NCBI GenBank assembly: GCA_947628245.1
Contig: CANQZH010000016.1
Coordinates: 1-10,935, forward strand
Direction of reading: 5' to 3'
Length of the DNA: 10,935 nt
DNA from: an uncultured Bacilli bacterium
Lineage (GTDB): Bacteria; Bacillota_I; Bacilli_A; RF39; UBA660
The notes beneath the pieces were generated by a model. The model made no database searches, had not been told where the DNA came from, and saw only the letters and a list, made by a program, of their open reading frames with translations. Below are positions 1 through 6,753 of the stretch, one piece after another; positions within the stretch are counted from its first letter, which is position 1; each line of letters starts with the position of its first letter. The position numbers and the translations under genes are program-made.

Positions 1-300
1 AATGCCGAAAGTTTAGAAGAAGTAAAGAAGATTGCGAAAGGAGACGATGTTTTAATGACAATCAGTAAAGAACTAGATGAGTTTCTAAACGACGAAAAAA
101 CAAAAAAGTTGTTTGACAGAGATTTATGGCTAAAAAGAGAATATCATTATGAAGGTGAAAAAGCTGGAGTAAAATCTGAAAAGATAAAAACTGCTAAAAA
201 AATGTTGATAGCAAATAAATCTCTTGAAGAGATTAATCTATTTACAGAATTACCTTTAGATGAAATTCGTAATTTACAAAAAAATTTGAAGAAAGCTTAA
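1..300 (+). CDS. Rpn-family PD-(D/E)XK nuclease / putative transposase, C-terminal part (5' end outside window)
   Basis: The frame is open from the first base, so this is the last 99 residues of a longer gene; the ATG at 55 is internal. The catalytic PD-(D/E)XK part would lie upstream and is not visible. What is seen is the typical tail of Rpn (recombination-promoting nuclease) proteins: a charged helix, then a GEKAGVKSEK segment, a KTAKKMLIANKS helix, and a final helix-turn-helix-like LPLDEIRNLQKNL. The minus-strand gene at the other end of the window has a homologous tail (GEKAKSVEIAQKM, then LTLEEINKLK). Family knowledge: Rpn proteins are DNA endonucleases that promote recombination and often occur in many decaying copies. 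Here the tail is intact and ends in TAA just before a hairpin terminator. The family call rests on the tail only, so it is good but not certain. Confidence 0.72.
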   Translation, partial: NAESLEEVKKIAKGDDVLMTISKELDEFLNDEKTKKLFDRDLWLKREYHYEGEKAGVKSEKIKTAKKMLIANKSLEEINLFTELPLDEIRNLQKNLKKA

Positions 301-334
301 ATGTTTTCTTTTTTCTTTTTTTAATAATAAAAAA

Positions 335-359
335 AATCTCTTTTTGAGATTATTTTTTT
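335..359. terminator. Bidirectional intrinsic terminator between convergent genes
   Basis: A 6-bp stem (aatctc 335-340, gagatt 346-351) with a 5-nt loop. It is followed by a T run at 353-359 on the plus strand and by an A run (T run on the minus strand) at 327-334. It can therefore end both the Rpn gene and the convergent membrane protein gene. The stop codon of the minus-strand gene (350-352) lies partly within the stem. Confidence 0.7.
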
Positions 360-841
360 AGGGAATAAAAGATATCTGAGATGGCTGTTATTATTAAAAC
401 TATTCCGATTATCATTAAGATGGCATTTTCAAAGAAGATTGTATAAATTCCTAATAATATTAATAATATGGCTGTAATTAAATTTAAGCTATTGATTTTA
501 AAAGTTAAATAAGTTGTTAATTTATTTAAGCCAATGATGATTAGCCATATTCCTGAGATGATTTGAATGGCATTACTTAGAATACTAGCTAATAAAACTG
601 TTAATAATCCAATAGCTGTTGCTATAGTACCAATTACTAAACTATCTTGATTGTTGTTTTTAAAGTAATTTACTAATTTAATAATTCCATATCCACTTAT
701 AAAAATACCAAGAATAATAAAAATGGTTGTCACTAGTTTATTTGCGTTTAATGTTAAAATAATTCCCAATATTAACATTATAAGATCAGAGATGATATTC
801 ATTTTTTTATCTTCTTTGGGCTTAATTACTGTTACTTTCAT
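350..841 (-). CDS. HdeD/DUF308-like integral membrane protein, six predicted helices
   Basis: This 163-aa protein is almost entirely membrane-embedded, with about six hydrophobic helices near residues 15-33, 37-57, 67-87, 90-106, 120-137 and 140-157. They are arranged as repeated short hairpins with Gly-rich turns (LGIILTLN, ILGIFISGYGII, ISGIWLIIIGLNKL, LLGIYTIF). That pattern is typical of the HdeD/DUF308 family of small membrane proteins, whose biochemical role in Firmicutes is unknown. The start at 841 is chosen because GAAGG lies 5 nt before it. A longer frame back to 895 would begin inside the promoter and has no ribosome binding site. The N-terminus is short, charged and cytosolic (KPKEDKK). 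It is transcribed alone, divergently from the gene at 936. The family call is by pattern only; another small polytopic membrane family is possible. Confidence 0.62.
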   Translation of the reverse strand: MKVTVIKPKEDKKMNIISDLIMLILGIILTLNANKLVTTIFIILGIFISGYGIIKLVNYFKNNNQDSLVIGTIATAIGLLTVLLASILSNAIQIISGIWLIIIGLNKLTTYLTFKINSLNLITAILLILLGIYTIFFENAILMIIGIVLIITAISDIFYSLKK

Positions 842-862
842 AACTACCTTCTTTCCAATTAT

Positions 863-891
863 AATATAACACTTAATATTTAAATTCACAA
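863..891 (-). promoter_or_regulatory. SigA-type promoter for the DUF308-like gene
   Basis: On the minus strand, TTGTGA (891-886) and TATATT (868-863) are separated by 17 nt, with the start codon at 841 a short leader further on. The -35 box overlaps the -35 of the divergent promoter on the plus strand. Confidence 0.5.
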
Positions 892-913
892 TCATAAAAA
901 AATTTGTTATAAT
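885..913 (+). promoter_or_regulatory. SigA-type promoter for the 936-3120 operon
   Basis: TTCACA (885-890, five of six consensus bases), a 17-nt spacer and a perfect TATAAT (908-913). The transcript would start near 920 and give a leader of only about 15 nt. AAAGGG at 925-930 lies 5 nt before the ATG at 936. Confidence 0.65.
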
Positions 914-935
914 TATTTTAGAATAAAGGGATTAT

Positions 936-2543
936 ATGAAGAAAGAAATATTGAAATTATTTAAAAAGTATGGTTTTGATTCTTTAAAAGAACCTTTTTT
1001 GTATGAAGATGCTGATAAAGTAGGGGTATATTATTCTTTTAAAGATGAAAATTATGGTATTTTGAATCGGGTATTTATTCCTGATGATTTCGCGTCTTTA
1101 GAAGTGTTTATGCAAAATTATTATGCTTATAAAAATGCTCATTGTCTTAAAATTGTTTTATCTTCTTATAATGATCCTTTTGCTAAGCCTATTTTTCTTG
1201 ATGATATCGAGTTATTAGATGAGGATAGTTATGTTAGTAATTATAGTTATTATCAAAGTGCTGATTTAATTATTCAAGTTATTGAAAAAAAATTAGAGTT
1301 ATCTTTACTTACTTATGAAAATGTTAAAAGATTAACGGATAAGTATATGAAACTTAAAGAAACAATTGCTAAAAAATGTGGTAATTCTTTTGAAGATGTT
1401 ACCAACTATAATAGTGAAAAGATTAAGAAAATTAGAGATGAACAATTAAAGATTGTTGCGGATTTAAGAGAATCTTTGAAAAATTGTTTTACGAAAAATG
1501 ATTATAAAAAGTTTATTGATGAGTTAGTTAATTATTTAAAATCAATTGAATTAGAGGATAGTTTATTAAATAATAAATATTTTATGATTAAAATACCGAT
1601 TGAAATTGAACAGTTGAAAGAAGAGTTAGAATTATTAGATGAGTATAAAGATGTTAAGAAAAAGAAGAAAAAATTAGAATTAGAGGAAAAATTAAAGGAT
1701 TTAGAAGAAAAGTATTTAAAAAATAAGATTATTTCTTTGAGTAATTTTATTAAGAATGAAGAAGCTAAAATTAATGAAAAGTATGAGATTATTAGTGATT
1801 TAGATTATGTTAGTATTGGGAATTATTTAGTAGAATTTGATAGTTTTGATTTTAAGGCTAGTAATAGTTATTTAGAAAAAGATAAGATTAAGGTTTTGAA
1901 TGATAGTTTTGAAGAGTTATCAACTAATGATAAGAATGTTTTATATTTAAGTGTCTTTTTTAGAAATGTTTTGAGGGATAAGGATTTAATTAAAGTTTAT
2001 TTTAAGTGTTTATTAAGTCCGGTTAATGTTTTAGCAAAGATTAAACTTTTTAAGGATATTGATATGGTTTCAGTTAAAGATTTTGAAAAGTCTATTAATA
2101 AAGTTATGGAAAAGTTAGATATGATTGTTAAAGTTAAAGTTCCGGTTGATATGATGGTTTATTTTGAGGATAGTAAGATTATTAGTGATAAGATTATTAT
2201 TTGTTCTAGTAAGAAAAGTAAGATGCCTAAGATGGAATGTAGTAATCCGGTTAAATATTTAGTTAATTTAAAGAAAGGTTGTTTAGTTAATTATGTGCCT
2301 TCAAGATTAGTTATTGATTATGCTAATGATGAGAAGATTGTTTTAAAGGATGGTTATTCTATTTTAATTGTTGATTTAGAAAAAAATAGAATTATTGAGG
2401 AAAATAATGATATAATTAAAGTAGCGAAGATTAAAATATTAGAGAAGAAGACTACTGATATTATTACAGTTAGTAAGATAAAGACAGAAGAGGTTTTATG
2501 TTATAAGAAGATTGTTATTGAAAGGAATGAGAATAATGGATAA
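936..2543 (+). CDS. Hypothetical coiled-coil protein, first gene of a two-gene operon
   Basis: I do not recognise this 535-aa protein. It has no signal peptide and no membrane helix, so it is probably cytosolic. Residues about 1-120 form a mixed alpha/beta region rich in Tyr and Phe. Residues about 117-210 are helical. Residues about 222-287 are a strong charged coiled coil with a run of six lysines (241-246) between Glu/Leu-rich stretches. From about 300 to 400 there is another helical part, and the last 130 residues alternate short beta-like strands and turns (VKVPVDMMVYF, KDGYSILIVDLEKN). No nucleotide-binding or catalytic motif is visible. The gene overlaps the following membrane protein gene by 8 nt, so the two are translationally coupled and may form a complex at the membrane; this is inference. 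Start chosen from AAAGGG 5 nt upstream and the promoter at 885-913. Confidence 0.75.
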   Translation: MKKEILKLFKKYGFDSLKEPFLYEDADKVGVYYSFKDENYGILNRVFIPDDFASLEVFMQNYYAYKNAHCLKIVLSSYNDPFAKPIFLDDIELLDEDSYVSNYSYYQSADLIIQVIEKKLELSLLTYENVKRLTDKYMKLKETIAKKCGNSFEDVTNYNSEKIKKIRDEQLKIVADLRESLKNCFTKNDYKKFIDELVNYLKSIELEDSLLNNKYFMIKIPIEIEQLKEELELLDEYKDVKKKKKKLELEEKLKDLEEKYLKNKIISLSNFIKNEEAKINEKYEIISDLDYVSIGNYLVEFDSFDFKASNSYLEKDKIKVLNDSFEELSTNDKNVLYLSVFFRNVLRDKDLIKVYFKCLLSPVNVLAKIKLFKDIDMVSVKDFEKSINKVMEKLDMIVKVKVPVDMMVYFEDSKIISDKIIICSSKKSKMPKMECSNPVKYLVNLKKGCLVNYVPSRLVIDYANDEKIVLKDGYSILIVDLEKNRIIEENNDIIKVAKIKILEKKTTDIITVSKIKTEEVLCYKKIVIERNENNG

Positions 2544-3120
2544 ATTATTAGATGAAGTAAAGGGTTATTTAAAAGTATTAGATGAAGAGATTGTTGTAAA
2601 AGAGATTGAAGGGTTAAGGGCTAGTTTAAAAGATTGTGATAATGTTAATGCTCAAGATATTGCTAAAGATATTTTAAAGAAGTATGGGGTTAATTCTGAG
2701 GTTATTTTTAAGAAAGATAATTTTGTTAAGAAAAAAGTTAAGGATTTAGTTGGGGCTTTTAATCATTTGCTTGATATTATGGGAAAGAATGATTTAAAGA
2801 GTAATTTAAAGATTATTTTTGATATTTTACTTTTATTAGTGTTTATTAGTTTATGTAAGATTCCGTTTATTGTTGTTAGAAATTTAGGAGAGAGTTTATT
2901 AAGTTATATTAATTTATCATTTATTTATGATATATGGGATTTAGTTATTGAGTTTGTATATATTATTGTAGCAGTGATGATTTTTATTAATGTTTTTCCT
3001 AAATGGTTTAAGAATTTAAAACCTGGTAAAATTAAAGAAAATGTTAGTAAGGAAGTTAAAGAACCTGAGAAAATGGGTAATGATTTAGAAAGTATTGTTC
3101 TTACTGATGATAAAAAGTAA
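2536..3120 (+). CDS. HAAS-like N-terminal domain membrane protein, two predicted helices
   Basis: The protein has 194 aa. The ATG at 2536 is preferred because AAAGGA (2521-2526) lies 9 nt upstream; the frame also contains ATGs at 2512 and 2527, but neither has a properly spaced binding site. Residues 1-55 form a short helical bundle (LLDEVKGYLKVL, an acidic helix, AQDIAKDILKKYG) that recalls the HAAS/DUF1700 fold. HAAS-type domains are usually found on Firmicutes membrane proteins paired with PadR regulators. No PadR gene is present here. Two hydrophobic segments follow at about 91-113 and 133-153, then a charged cytosolic tail of about 40 residues. The gene overlaps the coiled-coil gene upstream by 8 nt and ends in a terminator. 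The HAAS assignment is by resemblance only. Confidence 0.6.
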   Translation: MDKLLDEVKGYLKVLDEEIVVKEIEGLRASLKDCDNVNAQDIAKDILKKYGVNSEVIFKKDNFVKKKVKDLVGAFNHLLDIMGKNDLKSNLKIIFDILLLLVFISLCKIPFIVVRNLGESLLSYINLSFIYDIWDLVIEFVYIIVAVMIFINVFPKWFKNLKPGKIKENVSKEVKEPEKMGNDLESIVLTDDKK

Positions 3121-3144
3121 TTATCAACTTGATAATTTTTTTTT
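3119..3144 (+). terminator. Intrinsic terminator of the 936-3120 operon
   Basis: A 7-bp stem aattatc/gataatt (3119-3125 and 3131-3137) with a 5-nt loop runs into nine T (3136-3144). Its first two bases belong to the TAA stop codon of the membrane protein gene. Confidence 0.7.
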
Positions 3145-3160
3145 GGTTTTTAATTTTTAC

Positions 3161-3189
3161 TTGCAAATGGGTTAAATATGTTGTATTAT
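3161..3189 (+). promoter_or_regulatory. SigA-type promoter for typA
   Basis: TTGCAA (3161-3166), a 17-nt spacer and TATTAT (3184-3189). The transcript would start near 3196, giving a leader of about 25 nt that contains AAAGGGG (3206-3212). Confidence 0.6.
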
Positions 3190-3219
3190 CGTTTTTAGGT
3201 TTCTTAAAGGGGATGTTTT

Positions 3220-5025
3220 ATGATGGATAAAATTATTAATATTGCGGTTGTTGCTCACGTTGATGCTGGTAAGTCAACTTTGGTTGATGCTTTATTAAAT
3301 CAAAATGGGGCTTTTAAAGAACACGAGGAAGTTGTTGATTGTGTTATGGATAGTGATGCTATTGAAAAAGAAAGAGGTATTACTATTTATTCTAAAAATT
3401 GTTCAATTAAGTATAAAGATTATAAGATTAATATAGTTGATACTCCTGGTCATGCTGATTTTTCTAGTGAAGTTGAAAGAGTTATTAGAACGGTTGATAC
3501 GGTTGTTTTAATTGTTGATTCAGCTGAAGGACCTATGCCTCAGACTAGATTTGTTTTGAAAAAAGCTTTAGAACAAAATTTAAAACCTATTTTATTTATT
3601 AATAAGATTGATAAGAAAGATGCTAGACCGACTGAAGTTGTAGATATGACTTTTAATTTATTTATGGAGTTAAATGCTAATGATGAGCAACTTGATTTTC
3701 CAATTATTTATGGTATTGCTAAGGAAGGTAAATGTTCTTTATCTCCTTCTAATTTAGAGGATGATATTAGTCCTTTGTTAGAGTGTATTTTAAAGCAAGT
3801 TGAACCTTATAAGGGTAGTGAATCTGATGCTTTACAATTACAGGTTAGTAATTTAGATTATGATAATTTTTTAGGGCGTTTAGGTATTGGAAGAGTTAGT
3901 AAAGGGATAATTAAGAATGGTGAGAGTGTTGCTCTTGCTAAGAATGATGGTAAAATTGAAAGTTTTAGAATTTCTAAGTTATATGTTACGGAAGGTATTA
4001 ATCGGGTTGAAGTTCCGGTTGCTTATTATGGTGATATTGTTACTTTTGCTGGTTGTGCTGATATTTCTATTGGGGATACGGTTTGTGATAAAGATAAGGT
4101 TGAAGCTTTGCCTCCAATTATTATTGAAAGACCGACTTTAAGTATGAATTTTTTGGTTAATAATAGTCCTTTTGCTGGTAAAAGTGGTAAGTTTTTAACT
4201 ACTAGACATTTAAAGGAAAGATTAGATAGAGAGTTAGAGACTAATGTTGGGTTACAGGTTGAAGCTTTACCTGATGCTGATGGTTATAAGGTAAGTGGTA
4301 GAGGTGAACTTCATTTATCAATATTATTAGAGAATATGCGTAGGGAAGGTTATGAGTTATCGGTTTCTAAACCTGAGGTTTTATATGAAGAGATTGATGG
4401 GGTTAAGTGTGAACCTTTTGAGAAGGTAATTATTAATTGTCCTAGTGAGTATCAAGGTACGGTTATTAGTGATTTACAAGAACGGAAGGCTAGTTTAGAG
4501 GTTGTTGGAACTAATGTAGATGGTTATTCTCATTTAGAGTTTTTAGCGCCTACAAGAGGTTTAATTGGTTATCGTTCAACTTTTATAACTAATACTAAGG
4601 GTGAAGGTATTATGGTTAGAAGTTTTGATTCTTATAAACCTTATGTTGGTTTTATTGAAAGAAGAAAAAATGGGGTTTTAGTTTCAATGGAAAATGGAAA
4701 AGCTTTAGGTTATTCGTTATTTAATTTACAAGATCGAGGAACTTTAATTATTGAACCGGCTACTGATGTTTATGTAGGAATGATTATTGGTATTCATAAT
4801 CGAGATAATGATTTAGATGTTAATCCTTGTAAGAATAAGAATTTAACTAATACAAGAGCTAGTGGTTCTGATGAAGCTATTAGTTTAACTAAACCAAGAA
4901 AGTTTACTTTGGAAGAGGCTTTAGAATTTATTGAAAGTGATGAGTATGTTGAGGTTACGCCTAGTGATATTCGTCTTAGAAAAGCTATTTTAGATCCTAA
5001 AGAAAGATTTAGAAGTAATCGTTAA
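3220..5025 (+). CDS. typA: Ribosome-associated translational GTPase TypA/BipA
   Basis: BipA is an EF-G-like GTPase that binds the ribosome and helps 50S assembly and stress or cold adaptation. At 601 aa the gene is full length for the family. The G motifs are in order: P-loop AHVDAGKST (12-20), switch I RGITI (52-56), DTPGHADF with the catalytic His (74-81), and NKID (128-131). Domain II lies near 205-300 and EF-G-like domain III begins near 305 (RPTLSMNFLVNNSPFAGKSG). The C-terminal BipA hallmarks are present: LEFLAPTRGLIGYRS, then NTRASGSDEAISLTKPRKFT, then VEVTPSDIRLRKAIL. The P-loop has Ala and Ser where most BipA have HVDHGKTT, and G5 reads GIAKEG, so it is a divergent member. ATGs at 3220 and 3223 are both reachable from AAAGGGG (3206-3212); 3220 gives the usual 7-nt spacing. 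It is a single-gene unit between two terminators. Confidence 0.95.
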   Translation: MMDKIINIAVVAHVDAGKSTLVDALLNQNGAFKEHEEVVDCVMDSDAIEKERGITIYSKNCSIKYKDYKINIVDTPGHADFSSEVERVIRTVDTVVLIVDSAEGPMPQTRFVLKKALEQNLKPILFINKIDKKDARPTEVVDMTFNLFMELNANDEQLDFPIIYGIAKEGKCSLSPSNLEDDISPLLECILKQVEPYKGSESDALQLQVSNLDYDNFLGRLGIGRVSKGIIKNGESVALAKNDGKIESFRISKLYVTEGINRVEVPVAYYGDIVTFAGCADISIGDTVCDKDKVEALPPIIIERPTLSMNFLVNNSPFAGKSGKFLTTRHLKERLDRELETNVGLQVEALPDADGYKVSGRGELHLSILLENMRREGYELSVSKPEVLYEEIDGVKCEPFEKVIINCPSEYQGTVISDLQERKASLEVVGTNVDGYSHLEFLAPTRGLIGYRSTFITNTKGEGIMVRSFDSYKPYVGFIERRKNGVLVSMENGKALGYSLFNLQDRGTLIIEPATDVYVGMIIGIHNRDNDLDVNPCKNKNLTNTRASGSDEAISLTKPRKFTLEEALEFIESDEYVEVTPSDIRLRKAILDPKERFRSNR

Positions 5026-5055
5026 AAAAAGATTAGTTTTGTTGCTAATCTTTTT
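5026..5055. terminator. Bidirectional terminator between typA and the convergent peptidase gene
   Basis: An 11-bp stem aaaaagattag/ctaatcttttt (5026-5036 and 5045-5055) with an 8-nt loop. It has a U-rich flank in both directions: the Ts at 5051-5055 on plus and the A run 5024-5030 on minus. It begins right after the typA stop, and its right arm overlaps the minus-strand gene's stop codon (5054-5056). Confidence 0.8.
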
Positions 5056-6154
5056 AATTTTTACCAATTTCACAAGTAGATAAATCATATAAGCCAAATA
5101 AGTGGAAAAGTAGTTCTAAAAGTAAGGGAAGAAAGACAATTATAGCAGTGATAGCTATTCGTTTTACAGTTCTTAAATTGGCTTTTTTAGTATCTGCTAA
5201 TTTAGTTAGTGTTTTGTAGTAATCAATGATTGTAATGATGATGGTAATGACTGGGGTAATAATTTGAATTGCATTAAATATGCTATCTAATATTTTTTTT
5301 AGTTCGGTTTTTTCGCCATTTTGATTAATAAAGATTGTTTTACAGGTAAAATCATCACTTGTTTCAATGCCTGTTATAAAATTTTTATAACTATCAGTTT
5401 CACTTCCACCGGTGTATTCATTTTTACTTCCACCAGTACTATTGCTTTCTTCATTAGAATCAATAGCATTGGGGAAGGTTATAATAGTAAAGTAAGAATT
5501 TCCTGTACTTTTAGTTACACGACATTGAGTAACTAATTCTTCAATTGTTCTTTTTTTTGCATTTGGGTAACGGGTAGAACTATCAATAAAGACAACTTTG
5601 TCATTTTTATCGGTTCCAAGTAAAAGTAAGGCATGGTTTGTTTGGGCTAAATCGGGGCAAGTATTGTATCCTCTTACAAATAAAATAGCTGGAGCATCGT
5701 TAGCAAATGATTCTTTAATTAAAGATATTATTTTATTATTAGTAATATCACTATGATAACCTTTTGCTTTTATGTTAAAAAAATCGGTAGCAATTTTGAA
5801 GTTATTAGCTTTTAAAACACCGGTATATGGTGATGTTTTTTTTAAGAGGTTTTGTAAATCAAGGGTTGAGTATTTTGTGCCGTTTATGGTATTTATAGCA
5901 CACATTAAAGCGTGAGCTCGGCAAGAACCAGCAATAATTAATCCTTCAGCATCTACTTGTTTTTGCATATAGTAGGTTACGGTTTTAGAAGTGTATTCGA
6001 CAGTTGCTACAGCTGCACAGTTATTTTTTTTAGGATTACCACATCTTCCTTCAGGGTCATTAACATTATATTTAATATCAATGCTTTCTACTTTAGCTGA
6101 AAGATTAGGAATAAAGCAAAAAGTTATAAGAAATATAAATAATATTTTTTTCAT
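5054..6154 (-). CDS. Secreted C39/papain-like cysteine peptidase domain with a C-terminal two-helix membrane domain (VirB2/TrbC-like)
   Basis: The 366-aa product has a signal peptide (residues 1-20, MKKILFIFLITF then NLSA before the likely cleavage). Residues about 60-225 look like a papain-fold cysteine peptidase of the C39-like type: Cys78 in AGSCRAHA at the start of a helix, His174 in TNHALLLLG, and Asp191 in VVFIDSST. A Ser/Gly/Glu/Asn-rich linker (about 232-256) follows, then two hydrophobic helices at about 281-300 and 322-344 joined by a basic loop (TKKANLRTVKR). This end resembles the membrane hairpin of VirB2/TrbC pilin-like proteins. Eight cysteines lie outside the signal peptide and the helices, which suggests disulphides in an exported protein. 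AGAGG 5 nt upstream fixes the start. It is a single-gene unit, divergent from the gene at 6260. The peptidase fold is inferred from motif order, and the substrate is unknown. Confidence 0.6.
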   Translation of the reverse strand: MKKILFIFLITFCFIPNLSAKVESIDIKYNVNDPEGRCGNPKKNNCAAVATVEYTSKTVTYYMQKQVDAEGLIIAGSCRAHALMCAINTINGTKYSTLDLQNLLKKTSPYTGVLKANNFKIATDFFNIKAKGYHSDITNNKIISLIKESFANDAPAILFVRGYNTCPDLAQTNHALLLLGTDKNDKVVFIDSSTRYPNAKKRTIEELVTQCRVTKSTGNSYFTIITFPNAIDSNEESNSTGGSKNEYTGGSETDSYKNFITGIETSDDFTCKTIFINQNGEKTELKKILDSIFNAIQIITPVITIIITIIDYYKTLTKLADTKKANLRTVKRIAITAIIVFLPLLLELLFHLFGLYDLSTCEIGKN

Positions 6155-6171
6155 AATTACCTCTAGAATCT

Positions 6172-6200
6172 ATTTTAACATATCTTAATAATTTTATAAA
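6172..6200 (-). promoter_or_regulatory. Probable promoter for the peptidase gene
   Basis: On the minus strand, TTTATA (6200-6195), a 17-nt spacer and TAAAAT (6177-6172), preceded by TGT so that it reads as an extended -10. The start codon is at 6154. The region is extremely AT-rich, so chance matches are likely. Confidence 0.42.
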
Positions 6201-6206
6201 TACTAC

Positions 6207-6235
6207 TTTAAAAATTATAATAAATACGATATAAT
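6207..6235 (+). promoter_or_regulatory. Probable promoter for the 6260-9590 operon
   Basis: TTTAAA (6207-6212), a 17-nt spacer and a perfect TATAAT (6230-6235). AGAGGTG (6248-6254) lies 5 nt before the ATG at 6260. Another TATAAT at 6216 has no better -35. Confidence 0.45.
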
Positions 6236-6259
6236 TATAAATACTAAAGAGGTGCAGGA

Positions 6260-6748
6260 ATGAAAAAAATTAAAGATATGTGGAATCGGAATAGGGTTTT
6301 AATTATTTTAATTATTATTGTTTTGGTTTGTTTTTGTATTATGGGAGTAGTTATGGTAAAATACTTCTTTGGAGTAAATGTTTCAAATTATGGTGATCGG
6401 TTAGATGATATTCAAGATTTACCTTTTAAGGAAGAAGATCAAACTAGTTTAATAAATTTAATTAAAGAAAATGATATTGTTAGTGATGTTACTATTAATG
6501 TTAAGGGAAAAATTATTTATATTAGAATATTATTTAATGAGAAAGCAACTTTAGATAGTGCTAAGGGTGTTGCTAATAAGTCTTTAGAAGGAATAAATGA
6601 AGAGTATCAAAGTAAGTATGATTTAGAATATACAATTGTTCAAGAGGCTAATGAAAATGTTGGAGGATTTACTTTAATGGGGGCTAAGAATATTAATCGT
6701 GGTGTATTAATTTGGAATAATAATACCCCTATAAAAGATGAGGAGTAG
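6260..6748 (+). CDS. Single-pass membrane protein with an extracytoplasmic alpha/beta domain, unknown function
   Basis: I do not recognise this 162-aa protein. A basic N-terminus (KKIKDMWNRNR) precedes one strong membrane helix at about 12-36, so the rest should face outside. The exported part (about 40-162) begins with an acidic stretch. It is followed by a beta-strand/helix pattern: DVTINVKGKIIYIRILF, a helix DSAKGVANKSLEGIN, then the strand DLEYTIVQEA and a final hydrophobic strand GVLIWNNN. This beta-alpha-beta arrangement recalls small BON- or Asp23-like domains but I cannot assign it. It is the first gene of an operon; its stop codon is 5 nt from the next start and its last codons carry that gene's binding site. 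Export alongside a sensor protein suggests an envelope role (inference). Confidence 0.72.
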   Translation: MKKIKDMWNRNRVLIILIIIVLVCFCIMGVVMVKYFFGVNVSNYGDRLDDIQDLPFKEEDQTSLINLIKENDIVSDVTINVKGKIIYIRILFNEKATLDSAKGVANKSLEGINEEYQSKYDLEYTIVQEANENVGGFTLMGAKNINRGVLIWNNNTPIKDEE

Positions 6749-6753
6749 TTTTT

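Noticed and set aside
842..895. N-terminal extension of the DUF308-like protein to an ATG at 895
   Set aside because: The extension covers the proposed promoter and lacks a binding site, while GAAGG sits 5 nt before the ATG at 841.
1653..1675. A-rich lysine run in the coiled-coil gene as a programmed frameshift site
   Set aside because: The run is interrupted by G and the zero frame stays open with a sensible coiled coil; no overlapping frame of interest was found.
2512..2535. Earlier starts at 2512 and 2527 for the HAAS-like gene
   Set aside because: Neither has a correctly spaced ribosome binding site; AAAGGA fits the ATG at 2536.
3917..4141. 74-codon frame inside typA
   Set aside because: It is an out-of-frame shadow with a Leu/Val-rich composition expected from GTT/TTA-rich codons read in another frame.
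5321..5536. Plus-strand frame opposite the peptidase gene
   Set aside because: Antisense shadow; the minus-strand frame has a signal peptide, catalytic motifs and a binding site.
5991..6188. Plus-strand frame opposite the signal peptide region
   Set aside because: Antisense shadow without a binding site, overlapping the promoter region.
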